DNA of 32,887 nt from Mycolicibacterium vulneris (lineage in GTDB: Bacteria > Actinomycetota > Actinomycetes > Mycobacteriales > Mycobacteriaceae). Shown in pieces: positions 1 through 8,276 of this stretch. The stretch covers positions 1 to 32,887 of the forward strand of contig NZ_NCXM01000048.1 of assembly GCF_002104765.1 (NCBI RefSeq). The letters are read 5' to 3'. The position numbers were made by a program, and so were the translations under genes. Each line of letters starts with the position of its first letter. Positions within the stretch are counted from its first letter, which is position 1. The notes under the pieces were generated by a model. That model saw only the letters and a program-made list of their open reading frames with translations. It did no database searches and had not been told where the DNA came from.

Positions 1-2610
1 TTCACCGTCAACGCACCATCATCGGTCAACACCCCACCCGAATTCACCGTGACCACACCACCATCAGACAACGTGCCAGAGGAACCGACGCTCAACGTGC
101 CACCACTATTGACGTTGAGGGCACCAGTGGAACCCACGTTGATCGTGCTGCCGGTCAGGCTCACACCACTGTTGATATTGAGCGTGCCGTTGTCCACCAG
201 CGTGACACCGGAACCCACCGTGAACGAACCGCTATCGGTAAGCATGCCGCCCGAATCAACAGTCATCGCACCACTATCGGTCAGCGCGCCACCCGAGCTG
301 ACGCTCATCGTGCCGCTGTCGGTCAGGGTGGCGCTGGAGCCCACGGTCACGGTGCCGCCGTCGGTCAGGGTGCCCCCGGTGCTGACCGTCACGGTGCCGC
401 CGTCGGTCAGGGTGCCGCCGGCGCTGACCGTCACAGTCCCGCCGTCAGTCAGGGTGCCGCCCGAGCCGAGAAGCCCTCCACTGCTGACAGTGACGGTTCC
501 GCCGTCGGTCAGAGTGCCACCCGAACCCACGGTCACGGTGCCCCCGGAGCCGACAACCGATCCCCCGTTGGCGGACAAGGTGCCGCCGTTCGCCACGGTG
601 AGACTGCCGCTGTCAGTGAGGAGGCCGCCAGAGCCGAGGACCGATCCGCCGTTGACGGAGAGGGTACCGCCGTTCGCCACGGTGAGACTGCCGCTGTCCG
701 TCAGGGTTCCACCGGAACCGAGAACCGCACCACCGTTGACAGTGACGGTGCCGCTATCCGTCAATGTCCCGCCTGAGTTAACGGTGACGGCACCGCCATC
801 GGACAACGTGCCGGTGGCACCCACAGTCAGCGAGCCACCGTTATCGACGTTGAGCGCACCAGTGGAACCCACGTCGATCGTGCTGCCCGTCAGACTCACA
901 CCACTGTTGATATTCATCGTGCCGTTATCGACCACGGTGATACCGGAACCCATCGTGAACGAACCGCTATCCGTCAACACCCCACCCGAATTCACCGTCA
1001 GCCCACCGCTATCCGTCAACACCCCACCCGAATTCACCGTGACCACGCCAGTGTCGGTCAACGCCCCACCGCTGGCGACAGTGACGGTCCCGCTGTCCGT
1101 CAGACTTCCACCGGTGTTCACGGTCAGGGTTCCGCTATCGGTGAGGGTGCCACCCGAGCTGACGGTCACAGTGCCGCTATCGGTAAGGGTGGTGCCAGAG
1201 TTGACAGTCAGCGTGCCGCCGTCGGTCAGAATGCCACCCGAGTTGACCGTCAGCGTGCCGCTATCCGTCAGCACCCCACCCGAATTCACCGTGACGGCAC
1301 CGCCGTCGGTCAACGTGCCAGTCGGACCGACGGTGAGCGCTCCGTTGACAGTCAGGTTGCCACCGGTGTTAACGGTCACGGTGCCGCTATCGGTGAAGGT
1401 CACGCCGGAGCCCACGGTCAGGGTGCCGCTATCGGTGCCGCCAGTACTCACAACGACGGTCCCGCCCGTATTGGTCAGGGTGCCGCCGTCGGTCAATGTG
1501 CCACCGCCAGTGATGGTCACGGTGCCACTGTCCGTCAGAGAGCCACCCGAATTGATGGTGACAGCACCGCTGTCGGTCAACGTGCCACCCAGACTGGTGG
1601 CGAGCGTACCGCCGCTATTGACGTTGAGCGCGCCAGTGGAGCCCACGTTGATCGAGCTGGCGGTGAGGGTGACGGCGTTGTTGAGGTTGAGCGTGCCGTT
1701 ATCGACAACAGTGACACCGGTGCCCACGGTGAAGGAGCCGCTATCTGTGAACACACCACCCGAATTGATAGTCAGTGCACCAGAATCCGTCAGCGTGCCA
1801 CCGCTGGCGACGGTGACCGTGCCGCCGTCAGTCAATGTGCCACTGGCGGCGACGGACACAGTCCCCCCGTCGGTCAGGGTGCCGCCCGAACCGACGGTCA
1901 CGGTGCCACTGTCGGTGAAGGTCACGCCGGAGCTGACGGTCAACGTGCCGCTATCGGCGCCACCGCTGCTGACAATGACGGTCCCGCCCGTGTTCGTCAG
2001 GGTGCCGCCGTCGGTGAGCACGCCGCCCCCGGTGACGGTGGCGGTGCCGCCGTCGGTAAGTGTGCCACCCGAGCTGATGGTCAAGGCGCCGCTGTCAGTC
2101 AACGCACCACCCGGGCTGACGGTCAACGTACCTCCGGAGCCGATGGTGACGGTGCCACCATCGGCCAACGTGCCACCCGAGCCCACGGTCACGGTTCCGC
2201 CGTCGGCGAGCACTCCACCGGCACTGACGGTCAACGTGCCACCGTCGGTCACGCTGCCACCCGCGCCGAGAACGCCTCCGCTGCTGACGGTGATGCTGCC
2301 GGCGTCGGTGAGGACGCCGCTGGAGCCGACAGTCACGCTGCCGCCTCCCCCGGCAACCGCTCCGCCGTTGACGGTGAGGGAACCGCCGCTCGCGACGGTG
2401 AAGGTGTTGCTGACGGTGAGGGTGCCGCCGTCGGCAAGAAGCGCTCCGCCGTTGACGGTGACGGCCCCGCCGTTCGCGACGGTGATGGCGCCGCTGTCGA
2501 CCAGGGTGCCGCCCGAGCTGAGCGTTCCGCCGTCGATGGTGATGGTGCCGTCCACCGTGAGCGTGCTGCCGGAGTCGGCGATCAGGCTGGCGCCGGGGTC
2601 GATAGTGACG
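1..2610 (-). repeat. Gly/Thr/Val/Asp repeat body with a 14-residue unit and a 245-258-residue super-repeat
   Basis: The basic unit is about 14 residues (42 bp), of the form TLTDSGTVTVSSGG, repeated with substitutions to the window edge. Alternating beta-branched residues and GG or DSG turns suggest a solenoid or beta-helix. A divergent block containing VGSTGALNV appears three times, with the same motif starting at 1621, 847 and 112. The spacings are 774 and 735 bp, both multiples of three, so there is a higher-order repeat of about 250 residues. The pattern recalls passenger domains of AIDA/Ag43-type autotransporters. That likeness is by eye, and no homology is claimed. Confidence 0.85.
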
Positions 2611-3953
2611 GAGTTACCGGCGAGGACGACGTAGCTATTGCCGGCCGTGAGATGCGTGGTGCCGGTGACGTCACCGGAGAGGGAAATCGGGTCGACGCCG
2701 TCGATGATGACGTGGGTTTCGGTGAGCCCTTGGGAGGCGGCGGTCGTGCTGAGCTGTTGGGAAACCGCGGTAGAGGCCGACTGCTGCGACACCGCCGCAG
2801 ACGCGGATTGTTGAGTGGCCGCCGCCGACGCGGATTGTTGAGTGACCGTGGTTGACGCGGATTGTTGAGTGACCGCCGTCGAACTGAGTTGCTGCGACAC
2901 GGCGGGCGAGGCCAACTGCTGGGAAGCGGTGGTAGAGCCGAGCTGCTGAGAGGCGGCGGTCATGGCCGGCTGGTGGGACGCGGCGGGCGCAGCCGCTTGG
3001 TAGGCCGTGGTCGAGGTCGACTGCGGCGAGACGGCGGACGAACCAACCTGCTGCGACACCGTGGTCGAACCGACCTGCTGCGACACCGCGCTCGAGCCGA
3101 CCTGCTGTGACACCGTGGTCGAGCCGACCTGCTGCGACACTGTCGTCGACGCCAGCTGCTGAGTGGCGGCAGGCGAACCGACCTGCTGAGACGCCGCGGC
3201 CGAGGCCAACTGCTGTGAGGCCGCCGTCGAGCTCAGTTGCTGTGTGGCGGCAGGCGAACCGACCTGCTGCGACACCGCGGCCGAGGCCAACTGCTGTGAG
3301 GCCGCCGACGAGCCGAGCTGCTGCGAGACCGGATGCGAGCTGAGTTGCGTCAGGGATTGGATTCGGGTGCTGGTGGAGTCGCCGGCGGCCCGGGCCAGCG
3401 CGCCGGCGCGAGCCCCCTGCGCGGCAGGGTTGGTCGTGCGGGGCGGTTCGCCGAACGGGGTCAGGGTCCGGGCAGCCGTCGAAGCAGCCTCATATCCGTA
3501 CATGGCGGCGGCGTCTTGAGCCCACATCTCCATGTAGAGGGCTTCGGTAGCCATGATCGCCGGAGTGTTCTGACCCAGAAAATTGGTCGCTACCAATGCC
3601 GCCAGCTGCGCCCGATTCTCGGCGATCGCCGGCGGGGGCACCGTGGCGACAAACGCCGCCTCGTAGGCCGCCGCCGCCGCATACGCCTGGGCGGCGGTCT
3701 GCGCGGCCTGAGTGCCAGTGGCAGCCAGCCACTCAACATAGGGGGCCGCCGCAGCCAGCATCGCCAGCGAAGCCGGACCCAGCCACACCTGGCCCGTCAG
3801 CTCCGAGAGCACCGAGGTGTAGCCGCTCGCGGTGGAGGCCAGCGAGGCGGCCAGCGCGTCCCAAGCGGCCGCGGCCGCCAAAAGCGGCCCTGACCCAGGG
3901 CCGCTGTACATGAGCGCGGAATTGACTTCTGGGGGCTGCGCGGCAAAGTCCAT
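1..3953 (-). CDS. Giant PPE-family protein with nonapeptide linker and beta-helix-like repeats (3' end outside window)
   Basis: The frame is open from an ATG at 3953 to the window edge, at least 1317 codons with no stop, checked codon by codon over most of the repeat region. Residues 1-180 are a typical PPE domain. They start MDFAAQPPEVNSALMYSGPG, have a W57-L-G59 (WxG) turn, and carry the family phrases GQNTPAI and EMWAQDAAAMYGY before a TPFGEPPRTTNPA exit. Residues 210-406 are Ser/Gln nonapeptide repeats. From about residue 440 the protein is short strand-turn units of the type GGTLTDSGTVTVSS. PPE proteins are exported by ESX type VII systems, usually as PE-PPE dimers with an EspG chaperone, so a cell-surface or secreted location is inferred. 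An AGAAGG ribosome site lies just upstream of the ATG. No PE partner is visible in the neighbouring DNA. The function of the repeat body is unknown. Confidence 0.9.
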   Translation of the reverse strand, partial: MDFAAQPPEVNSALMYSGPGSGPLLAAAAAWDALAASLASTASGYTSVLSELTGQVWLGPASLAMLAAAAPYVEWLAATGTQAAQTAAQAYAAAAAYEAAFVATVPPPAIAENRAQLAALVATNFLGQNTPAIMATEALYMEMWAQDAAAMYGYEAASTAARTLTPFGEPPRTTNPAAQGARAGALARAAGDSTSTRIQSLTQLSSHPVSQQLGSSAASQQLASAAVSQQVGSPAATQQLSSTAASQQLASAAASQQVGSPAATQQLASTTVSQQVGSTTVSQQVGSSAVSQQVGSTTVSQQVGSSAVSPQSTSTTAYQAAAPAASHQPAMTAASQQLGSTTASQQLASPAVSQQLSSTAVTQQSASTTVTQQSASAAATQQSASAAVSQQSASTAVSQQLSTTAASQGLTETHVIIDGVDPISLSGDVTGTTHLTAGNSYVVLAGNSVTIDPGASLIADSGSTLTVDGTITIDGGTLSSGGTLVDSGAITVANGGAVTVNGGALLADGGTLTVSNTFTVASGGSLTVNGGAVAGGGGSVTVGSSGVLTDAGSITVSSGGVLGAGGSVTDGGTLTVSAGGVLADGGTVTVGSGGTLADGGTVTIGSGGTLTVSPGGALTDSGALTISSGGTLTDGGTATVTGGGVLTDGGTLTNTGGTVIVSSGGADSGTLTVSSGVTFTDSGTVTVGSGGTLTDGGTVSVAASGTLTDGGTVTVASGGTLTDSGALTINSGGVFTDSGSFTVGTGVTVVDNGTLNLNNAVTLTASSINVGSTGALNVNSGGTLATSLGGTLTDSGAVTINSGGSLTDSGTVTITGGGTLTDGGTLTNTGGTVVVSTGGTDSGTLTVGSGVTFTDSGTVTVNTGGNLTVNGALTVGPTGTLTDGGAVTVNSGGVLTDSGTLTVNSGGILTDGGTLTVNSGTTLTDSGTVTVSSGGTLTDSGTLTVNTGGSLTDSGTVTVASGGALTDTGVVTVNSGGVLTDSGGLTVNSGGVLTDSGSFTMGSGITVVDNGTMNINSGVSLTGSTIDVGSTGALNVDNGGSLTVGATGTLSDGGAVTVNSGGTLTDSGTVTVNGGAVLGSGGTLTDSGSLTVANGGTLSVNGGSVLGSGGLLTDSGSLTVANGGTLSANGGSVVGSGGTVTVGSGGTLTDGGTVTVSSGGLLGSGGTLTDGGTVTVSAGGTLTDGGTVTVSTGGTLTDGGTVTVGSSATLTDSGTMSVSSGGALTDSGAMTVDSGGMLTDSGSFTVGSGVTLVDNGTLNINSGVSLTGSTINVGSTGALNVNSGGTLSVGSSGTLSDGGVVTVNSGGVLTDDGALTV
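2736..3326 (-). repeat. About 22 tandem 27-bp units encoding a Ser/Gln nonapeptide
   Basis: Within the PPE gene, residues about 210-406 are copies of a nine-residue unit of the form SQQ[LV][GAS]S[TAPS][TA][AV], for example SQQVGSTTV and SQQLASAAA. One unit is eight residues long. Two central units have lost the QQ pair (YQAAAPAA and SHQPAMTAA). The phase is always a multiple of three, so the reading frame is kept. The segment is polar, lacks charge and aromatic residues, and probably acts as an extended stalk between the PPE domain and the repeat body. Such arrays may vary in copy number between strains. Confidence 0.9.
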
Positions 3954-4554
3954 AGCCTTCTCTCACTGAGTTGATTGAGTGACGACCCAAAGTCAGAAGA
4001 TTGCAACTGCACCCGTTCGACGTTCGACCTCGACGGCTCCTATTGTGCGCGTGTAGCATAGGTTCCCTAAGCTTTAACAAAATTTGGCTGGCACGTCAAC
4101 CTCGCGATTTGTTTCGCGGACTGGCTTCGGGAATCAAACCGGTATCGCAGAGTGCCGGGAGCGGACGTTCGGTGAACTGCCAACGCGTGACGGCCGCCGA
4201 GACTTCGGGGCCAGCTCGGCTTTTGTCCTGATTGGCGAAGAGGTCCAGCAAGCGCCGACCCGGCCTCGTCGCAATACCAGGTGGGCATTCGAGCCGTCAG
4301 CGCAAGTCGATGAATTCAAATGTCTTAGGCCGCGTTACGGACAAGTGAGCCGGGCGCGCCGGTGCGGTCTCGCTTGCTCTAATCACCACTGCTGTACTCA
4401 ACCTGACCGCGAACTGAAAACTGGATTCTGAGCAGCGGGAAGGGATCGGTCAGCGAACTCCGTTGAGTCCCATCTTCGTTCAGTCCCAGGGCGGCATGGC
4501 GATCGATGCTGCCAAATACTCAATGCGGCAAGCTTTTCTGCGTACTGTCCTGAC
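3954..4554. other. Non-coding 601-bp interval upstream of the divergent PPE and DUF6941-like genes
   Basis: The short open frames here look random in composition and none has a convincing ribosome site. The stretch is AT-richer than the window average, for example around 4000-4100 and 4410-4550. A possible minus-strand -10 hexamer TATGCT for the PPE gene lies at 4055-4060, without a clear -35. No PE gene, tRNA or mobile-element terminus was seen. Confidence 0.5.
4543..4548 (+). promoter_or_regulatory. Candidate -10 for a leaderless DUF6941-like transcript
   Basis: TACTGT fits the TANNNT mycobacterial -10 pattern and ends six bases before the ATG at 4555. Transcription would then start at or next to the A of the start codon. 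No Shine-Dalgarno sequence precedes this ATG, which agrees with leaderless initiation, common in mycobacteria. No good -35 is visible. Confidence 0.4.
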
Positions 4555-5103
4555 ATGGAGTTGACGGCAATTTTGTGTAACCACGCTGAGGCGCAAAACA
4601 ACTTGTTGTACGTGTCGGCGGGAGGCATAGATCAGGTCCTCATTCCGGCCGGACACTCGGAGCCTTTTACGGTCTCGGTGGGCATCGGCATTATCGTCGA
4701 AGTACCGCGGACGGCGAGCGACCAAGAGCACACGGTCGACATTGAACTACTGGACTCGGACGGGCGTGCGGTTGAGCTTCAAAAGGGTTTGGACGAACGC
4801 GAACCGTTCCACACCCAATTTAAATTCAACATCGGCAAGTCGGACCATCATGAGGCCGACGAAACCCAATCAGTTGCCTTCGCAGTCAACATTCCGGTAC
4901 TTCGGTTGGGGAAGCTGGGCTCGTACGTCTTCGCCGTCAGCGTCGACGGGACCGTTCAGCGCCGCCTCCCTTACCGACTGGTTGGACAGGCGGGGTTACC
5001 GGTAGACAAATGTTCTCCCGTCGGCGCCCGGCCCCGTCGACCGCACGAGCCGCAGCATTCCCGCAGTCTGATCGGCAATTGGCCGGACGATAGTGTGTTA
5101 TGA
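4555..5103 (+). CDS. DUF6941-like hypothetical protein
   Basis: The 182-residue protein begins MELTAILCNHAEAQNNLLYV and continues with a Gly-Gly-Ile-Asp turn. This opening resembles the small DUF6941 family, whose members typically start with a 'cytosolic CDHAE... GGG' pattern; the match is from memory. Alternating hydrophobic segments (for example TVDIELLDSDGRAVEL and SVAFAVNIPVL) indicate a mostly beta fold. No signal peptide or membrane segment is seen. The last 30 residues (after VGQAGLP) are Pro/Arg-rich and look unlike the rest, so the C-terminus may be a recent extension by read-through. The base composition is clearly lower in GC than in the flanking core genes (about 50% in the first 60 bases), which suggests acquisition by transfer. 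The function is unknown. Confidence 0.65.
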   Translation: MELTAILCNHAEAQNNLLYVSAGGIDQVLIPAGHSEPFTVSVGIGIIVEVPRTASDQEHTVDIELLDSDGRAVELQKGLDEREPFHTQFKFNIGKSDHHEADETQSVAFAVNIPVLRLGKLGSYVFAVSVDGTVQRRLPYRLVGQAGLPVDKCSPVGARPRRPHEPQHSRSLIGNWPDDSVL

Positions 5104-5188
5104 CGGCGTGCCTGAATCCGGTCACAGTGCAACAAGCCGGACCGTTGCGCTTCCCCCCGGGCGCGGGCGGCTCTTTGCCTGATCCCGT

Positions 5189-6358
5189 TCACAGAGGCGG
5201 CGGTGCCACAGCCCCGCGAGCGCGGACAATTCGCCACCGCCCATCCTGGCGCTGCACCAATCCGGCCAGCTCGAGCATCGCCAGCGGCCCCAGCGCCAGC
5301 TCGGGCACCATTCCCGATGCGACCGCGATCTCGTCGACCGTGGCGGCGCCGCGGCCCGGCAACGCCTCGTAGATCCGGCGTTCGGCGTCGCTGAGACGGT
5401 CGAGAGGCGTCGCTGGGTGCGGCTCGTCGCGGGCCAGTTCACCGATGTAGCCGACGAGCTCGACGACGTGGTCGGCGCGGGTGACCAGTTCGGCGCCGTT
5501 GCGCAGTAGGGCGTGACAGCCCGCCGACGCCGACGACGTGACGGGTCCGGGCACCGCGGCCACCACCCGCCCCAACGCCCGCGCCCAGGCCGCGGTGTTG
5601 GCCGCGCCGCTGCGCAGACCGGCTTCCACCACCACGGCCGCCCCCACGACCGCGGCCACCAGCCGATTGCGGGTCAGGAACCGGTGGCGGGCCGGGCGAA
5701 TTCCGGGCGCATATTCGGTGAACAGCAGCCCGTGCTGGCCGATGCGGTGCAGCAGCGCGGTGTGACCGCTCGGGTAGGGAACGTCGAGCCCGCCGGCCAG
5801 GACGGCCACGGTGACGCCGTCGCAGTCCAGCGCGGCGCGGTGCGCCGCGCCGTCGATGCCGTAGGCGCCGCCCGAGACCACCGCGACGTCGCGCTGCGCC
5901 AGCCCGGCCGCCAGTTCGCCGGCGACATGTTCGCCATACGGGGTCGAAGCGCGCGTCCCGACCACGGCGGCCGCTCGGTGCGCGACCTCATCGAGCCGCA
6001 CTGGCCCGTGCGCCCACAACGCCATCGGCGCAACCATCGCCGCAGCGCCGCCGGGTCGCGGCGCGCCACCGCGGAAGGCGGCGAACGCCAGCAGCGGCCA
6101 CTCGTCGTCGTCCGGGGTGATCAACCTCCCACCACGCCGGGCCAGCAACTCGAGATCGGCCGCGCCGCGGTCGATCTCGCGCCGGGCCTCGGTGCGCCGC
6201 GCCACGTCGTCATCGACCAGTCCGCGGCGGACGCGCTCCGCGGCCTCAACCGGGCCGACGTGCGCCACCAGGGCAGCGAGTTCGGCGCAGGGCGGCTCTG
6301 CCACCCGGGACAAATAGGCCCACGCGCGCAGCGCGGGATCGTCGAGGGCCGTCGTCAT
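5189..6358 (-). CDS. dprA: DNA-processing protein DprA
   Basis: The 389-residue protein has the DprA/Smf Rossmann-like core. A VGTRASTPYGEHVA segment corresponds to the family GSR..S.YG motif. It is followed by SGGAYGIDGAAHRAAL, VLAGGLDVPYPSGH and RHRFLTRNRLVAA, and then SGAANTAAWA. The C-terminal 60 residues (ERRIYEALPGRGAATVDEIA and on) look like the winged-helix domain of DprA. DprA loads RecA onto incoming single-stranded DNA in transformable bacteria; its role in mycobacteria is unsettled. The ATG at 6358 is followed by the expected MTTALDDPALRAWAYLSRV start. It lies on the same strand as yifB, as in M. tuberculosis (Rv2896c/Rv2897c), but is separated from it here by about 400 bp containing an opposite-strand gene. 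Confidence 0.93.
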   Translation of the reverse strand: MTTALDDPALRAWAYLSRVAEPPCAELAALVAHVGPVEAAERVRRGLVDDDVARRTEARREIDRGAADLELLARRGGRLITPDDDEWPLLAFAAFRGGAPRPGGAAAMVAPMALWAHGPVRLDEVAHRAAAVVGTRASTPYGEHVAGELAAGLAQRDVAVVSGGAYGIDGAAHRAALDCDGVTVAVLAGGLDVPYPSGHTALLHRIGQHGLLFTEYAPGIRPARHRFLTRNRLVAAVVGAAVVVEAGLRSGAANTAAWARALGRVVAAVPGPVTSSASAGCHALLRNGAELVTRADHVVELVGYIGELARDEPHPATPLDRLSDAERRIYEALPGRGAATVDEIAVASGMVPELALGPLAMLELAGLVQRQDGRWRIVRARGAVAPPPL

Positions 6359-6462
6359 CGCCGTACCCCCAAGAATCCGCCAAGGATCCTTCCAGCCCCG
6401 CGCGCGAACGTGGTGTTGTCAGCCACCCGCCGCACGCCGGCCCGCAACGAACGGAACGACCC

Positions 6463-6738
6463 ATGATCCTCGACCCGCCAATGGTGTACACCACGTCCAC
6501 CCGTCCCAAGAACCCCTGGGCCGTCGCGGCGTTCGCGCTCAGCCTGGTCAGCTGGATCGGCTTTCCCATCCCCGTCATCAGCATCGGCCTGGCCTGCCTC
6601 GGGTTGCGCGAGATGGAACAGCGGGGTGAAAGTGGCCGCGCCCTGGCCCAATTCGCCCGCGCGTTCGCGATTCTGGTGACCGTCGCGATAGCGGTGCGGG
6701 GTGGGCACACCGATTGGCTCACCACGGCGCGCTGGTAG
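6463..6738 (+). CDS. Small DUF4190-like membrane protein
   Basis: This 91-residue frame lies in the dprA-yifB gap on the opposite strand. It contains KNPWAVAAFALSLVSWIG, then a hydrophobic stretch to GLACLGLREMEQRGESGRAL, then a second hydrophobic run (FAILVTVAIAV). That layout, two membrane helices around a short loop with 'G...G.AL', is what DUF4190 proteins show, so the frame is probably real even though the gene is short. The C-terminus after the second helix (RGGHTDWLTTARW) is short and may be eroded. An in-frame ATG at 6481 is an alternative start. The ribosome site is weak. The stop codon sits inside a strong hairpin. No role can be assigned from context. Confidence 0.6.
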   Translation: MILDPPMVYTTSTRPKNPWAVAAFALSLVSWIGFPIPVISIGLACLGLREMEQRGESGRALAQFARAFAILVTVAIAVRGGHTDWLTTARW

Positions 6739-6744
6739 CGCGCC
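6726..6744. terminator. Perfect 8-bp hairpin between convergent DUF4190-like gene and yifB
   Basis: GGCGCGCT and AGCGCGCC are perfect inverse complements around a 3-base loop. The structure includes the stop codon of the small membrane-protein gene and lies 20 bases past the yifB stop. No U-tract follows on either strand, so it would be a tract-less terminator of the kind often proposed in mycobacteria, or a transcript-end stabiliser. Confidence 0.45.
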
Positions 6745-6764
6745 CGCCAGACTTGTTGCGGCGC

Positions 6765-8276
6765 TCATCGCTGCGCCCCGGGCTGGCGGAAACTGAGTGC
6801 GGCGGCGACTTCGTCGGTCCCGGGCGAGGTGCGACCGGCCAGGTCGGCCAGGCTCCACGCGACCCGCAACGTGCGGTCGAGGCCACGGATGCTGAGCAGC
6901 CCGCCGTCCAGCGCCCGTTGTAGCGGCTCCATCGCCGCGTTGCTGAGACGGAACTTTCGGCGCAGCAGCGTCCCGCTGACCTCGCCGTTGGCGCGAAATC
7001 CGTGCGATGACCAGCGCTCGGCGGCGGCCCCGCGGGCCTGCGCCACCCGGTGGCGGACCTGTTCCGTCGATTCACCGGCTCGGCCCGCGAACGCCCCGGC
7101 CTTGACCTGATGCATCTGCACGCGGAGGTCCACGCGATCCAGCAGCGGCCCGGACAGCTTGCCCAGGTAGCGGCGTTTGGCGGCCGCCGCGCACATGCAG
7201 TCCTGCGGGTCGGCCGGCGCACACGGGCACAGGTTGGCGGCCAGCACCAGCTGGAACCGGGCGGGATAGCACGCCACCCCGTCGCGGCGGGCAAGCCGAA
7301 TCTCGCCATCCTCCAAGGGTGTTCGTAGGGCTTCCAGCGCGCTGACCCGGATCTCGGCGCACTCGTCGAGGAAGAGCACCCCGCGATGCGCCCGGCTGAC
7401 GGCCCCGGGGCGCGCCATCCCGGACCCGCCGCCGACCAGCGCCGCGACGCTCGAGCTGTGATGGGGCGCCACGAACGGCGGCCTGGTGATCAGGGGTGTG
7501 TCGCCCGACAGCAACCCGGCCACCGAGTGGATCGCGGTGACTTCCAGGGACTCGGCATCGGTCAACGGCGGCAGTAACCCCGGAAGGCGTTGCGCGAGCA
7601 TCGTTTTGCCCACCCCCGGCGGGCCGGTGAGCATGAGGTGGTGCGCTCCGGCGGCGGCCACTTCCACCGCGAACCGCGCCTGCGTCTGCCCCACCACGTC
7701 GACAAGATCCGCCTCGGGCTCCCCGTCCGTGGGTTTCGCGTCGATCCTGCCGCCCAGGCCGCCGGAGCCACTGAGCCACTTCTGCAGCTGCCCCAGGGTG
7801 CGCACGCCCCACACGTCGATGCCGTCGACCAGGCTGGCCTCGGCGAGGTTGTCCACGGGAACCACCACGGTCGGCCAGCCGTCGCGCTTGGCGGCCAGCA
7901 CGGCCGGCAGCACCCCGCGCACCGGCCGGACCCGCCCGTCCAGGGACAGCTCACCCAGCAGCACCGTTTTCTCCAGCCGGTCCCACGGGTTCTTGCGTTG
8001 CGCCGACAACACCGCGGCGGCCAGGGCTATGTCGTAGACCGACCCCATCTTGGGCAGCGTCGCCGGCGACAGCGCCAGGGTGAGCCGCGCCATGGGCCAG
8101 GTGTTGCCGCAGTTGGCGACGGCCGCCCGGACCCGGTCGCGCGACTCCTGCAGGGCGGCGTCGGGCAGGCCGACCAGGTGCACGCCGGGCAGCCCGGAGG
8201 TGATGTCGGCTTCGATTTCCACGATCTGTCCGTCCACGCCGCGCACCGCGACGGAGAACGCGCGTCCCAGCGCCAT
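6765..8276 (-). CDS. YifB/ComM-type Mg-chelatase-like AAA+ ATPase
   Basis: The 503-residue protein starts at ATG 8276 (MALGRAFSVAV), which matches the family start. The longer open frame upstream only overlaps yraN in another frame. Residues 1-170 form the ComM N-terminal domain (GLPDAALQESRDRVRAA, and SPATLPKMGS at about 70-79). Walker A GPPGVGKT is at 218-225, and a Walker B-like VLFLDECAE follows. A cysteine-rich insert (CPCAPADPQDCMC) may bind zinc, and SGPLLDRVDLRVQM matches the family sensor region. ComM homologues promote branch migration during integration of transforming DNA in Gram-negative bacteria; whether this mycobacterial copy does so is unknown. The start overlaps the yraN stop by one base (TGATG), so translation is probably coupled. 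Confidence 0.92.
   Translation of the reverse strand: MALGRAFSVAVRGVDGQIVEIEADITSGLPGVHLVGLPDAALQESRDRVRAAVANCGNTWPMARLTLALSPATLPKMGSVYDIALAAAVLSAQRKNPWDRLEKTVLLGELSLDGRVRPVRGVLPAVLAAKRDGWPTVVVPVDNLAEASLVDGIDVWGVRTLGQLQKWLSGSGGLGGRIDAKPTDGEPEADLVDVVGQTQARFAVEVAAAGAHHLMLTGPPGVGKTMLAQRLPGLLPPLTDAESLEVTAIHSVAGLLSGDTPLITRPPFVAPHHSSSVAALVGGGSGMARPGAVSRAHRGVLFLDECAEIRVSALEALRTPLEDGEIRLARRDGVACYPARFQLVLAANLCPCAPADPQDCMCAAAAKRRYLGKLSGPLLDRVDLRVQMHQVKAGAFAGRAGESTEQVRHRVAQARGAAAERWSSHGFRANGEVSGTLLRRKFRLSNAAMEPLQRALDGGLLSIRGLDRTLRVAWSLADLAGRTSPGTDEVAAALSFRQPGAQR

Noticed and set aside
49..2634. Plus-strand 861-codon open frame rich in Pro/Val/Pro repeats
   Set aside because: It is the antisense image of the PPE repeat body. 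The repeats leave several frames free of stops, it has no ribosome site, and the minus frame continues from a genuine PPE domain.
1..3953. A possible frameshift between the PPE domain and the repeats
   Set aside because: The frame fixed by ATG 3953 and the frame of the repeat units agree. No stop was found in the codons checked line by line.
4067..4431. Small open frames in the interval upstream of the PPE gene
   Set aside because: They overlap each other on both strands, lack ribosome sites and show no recognisable composition or motif.
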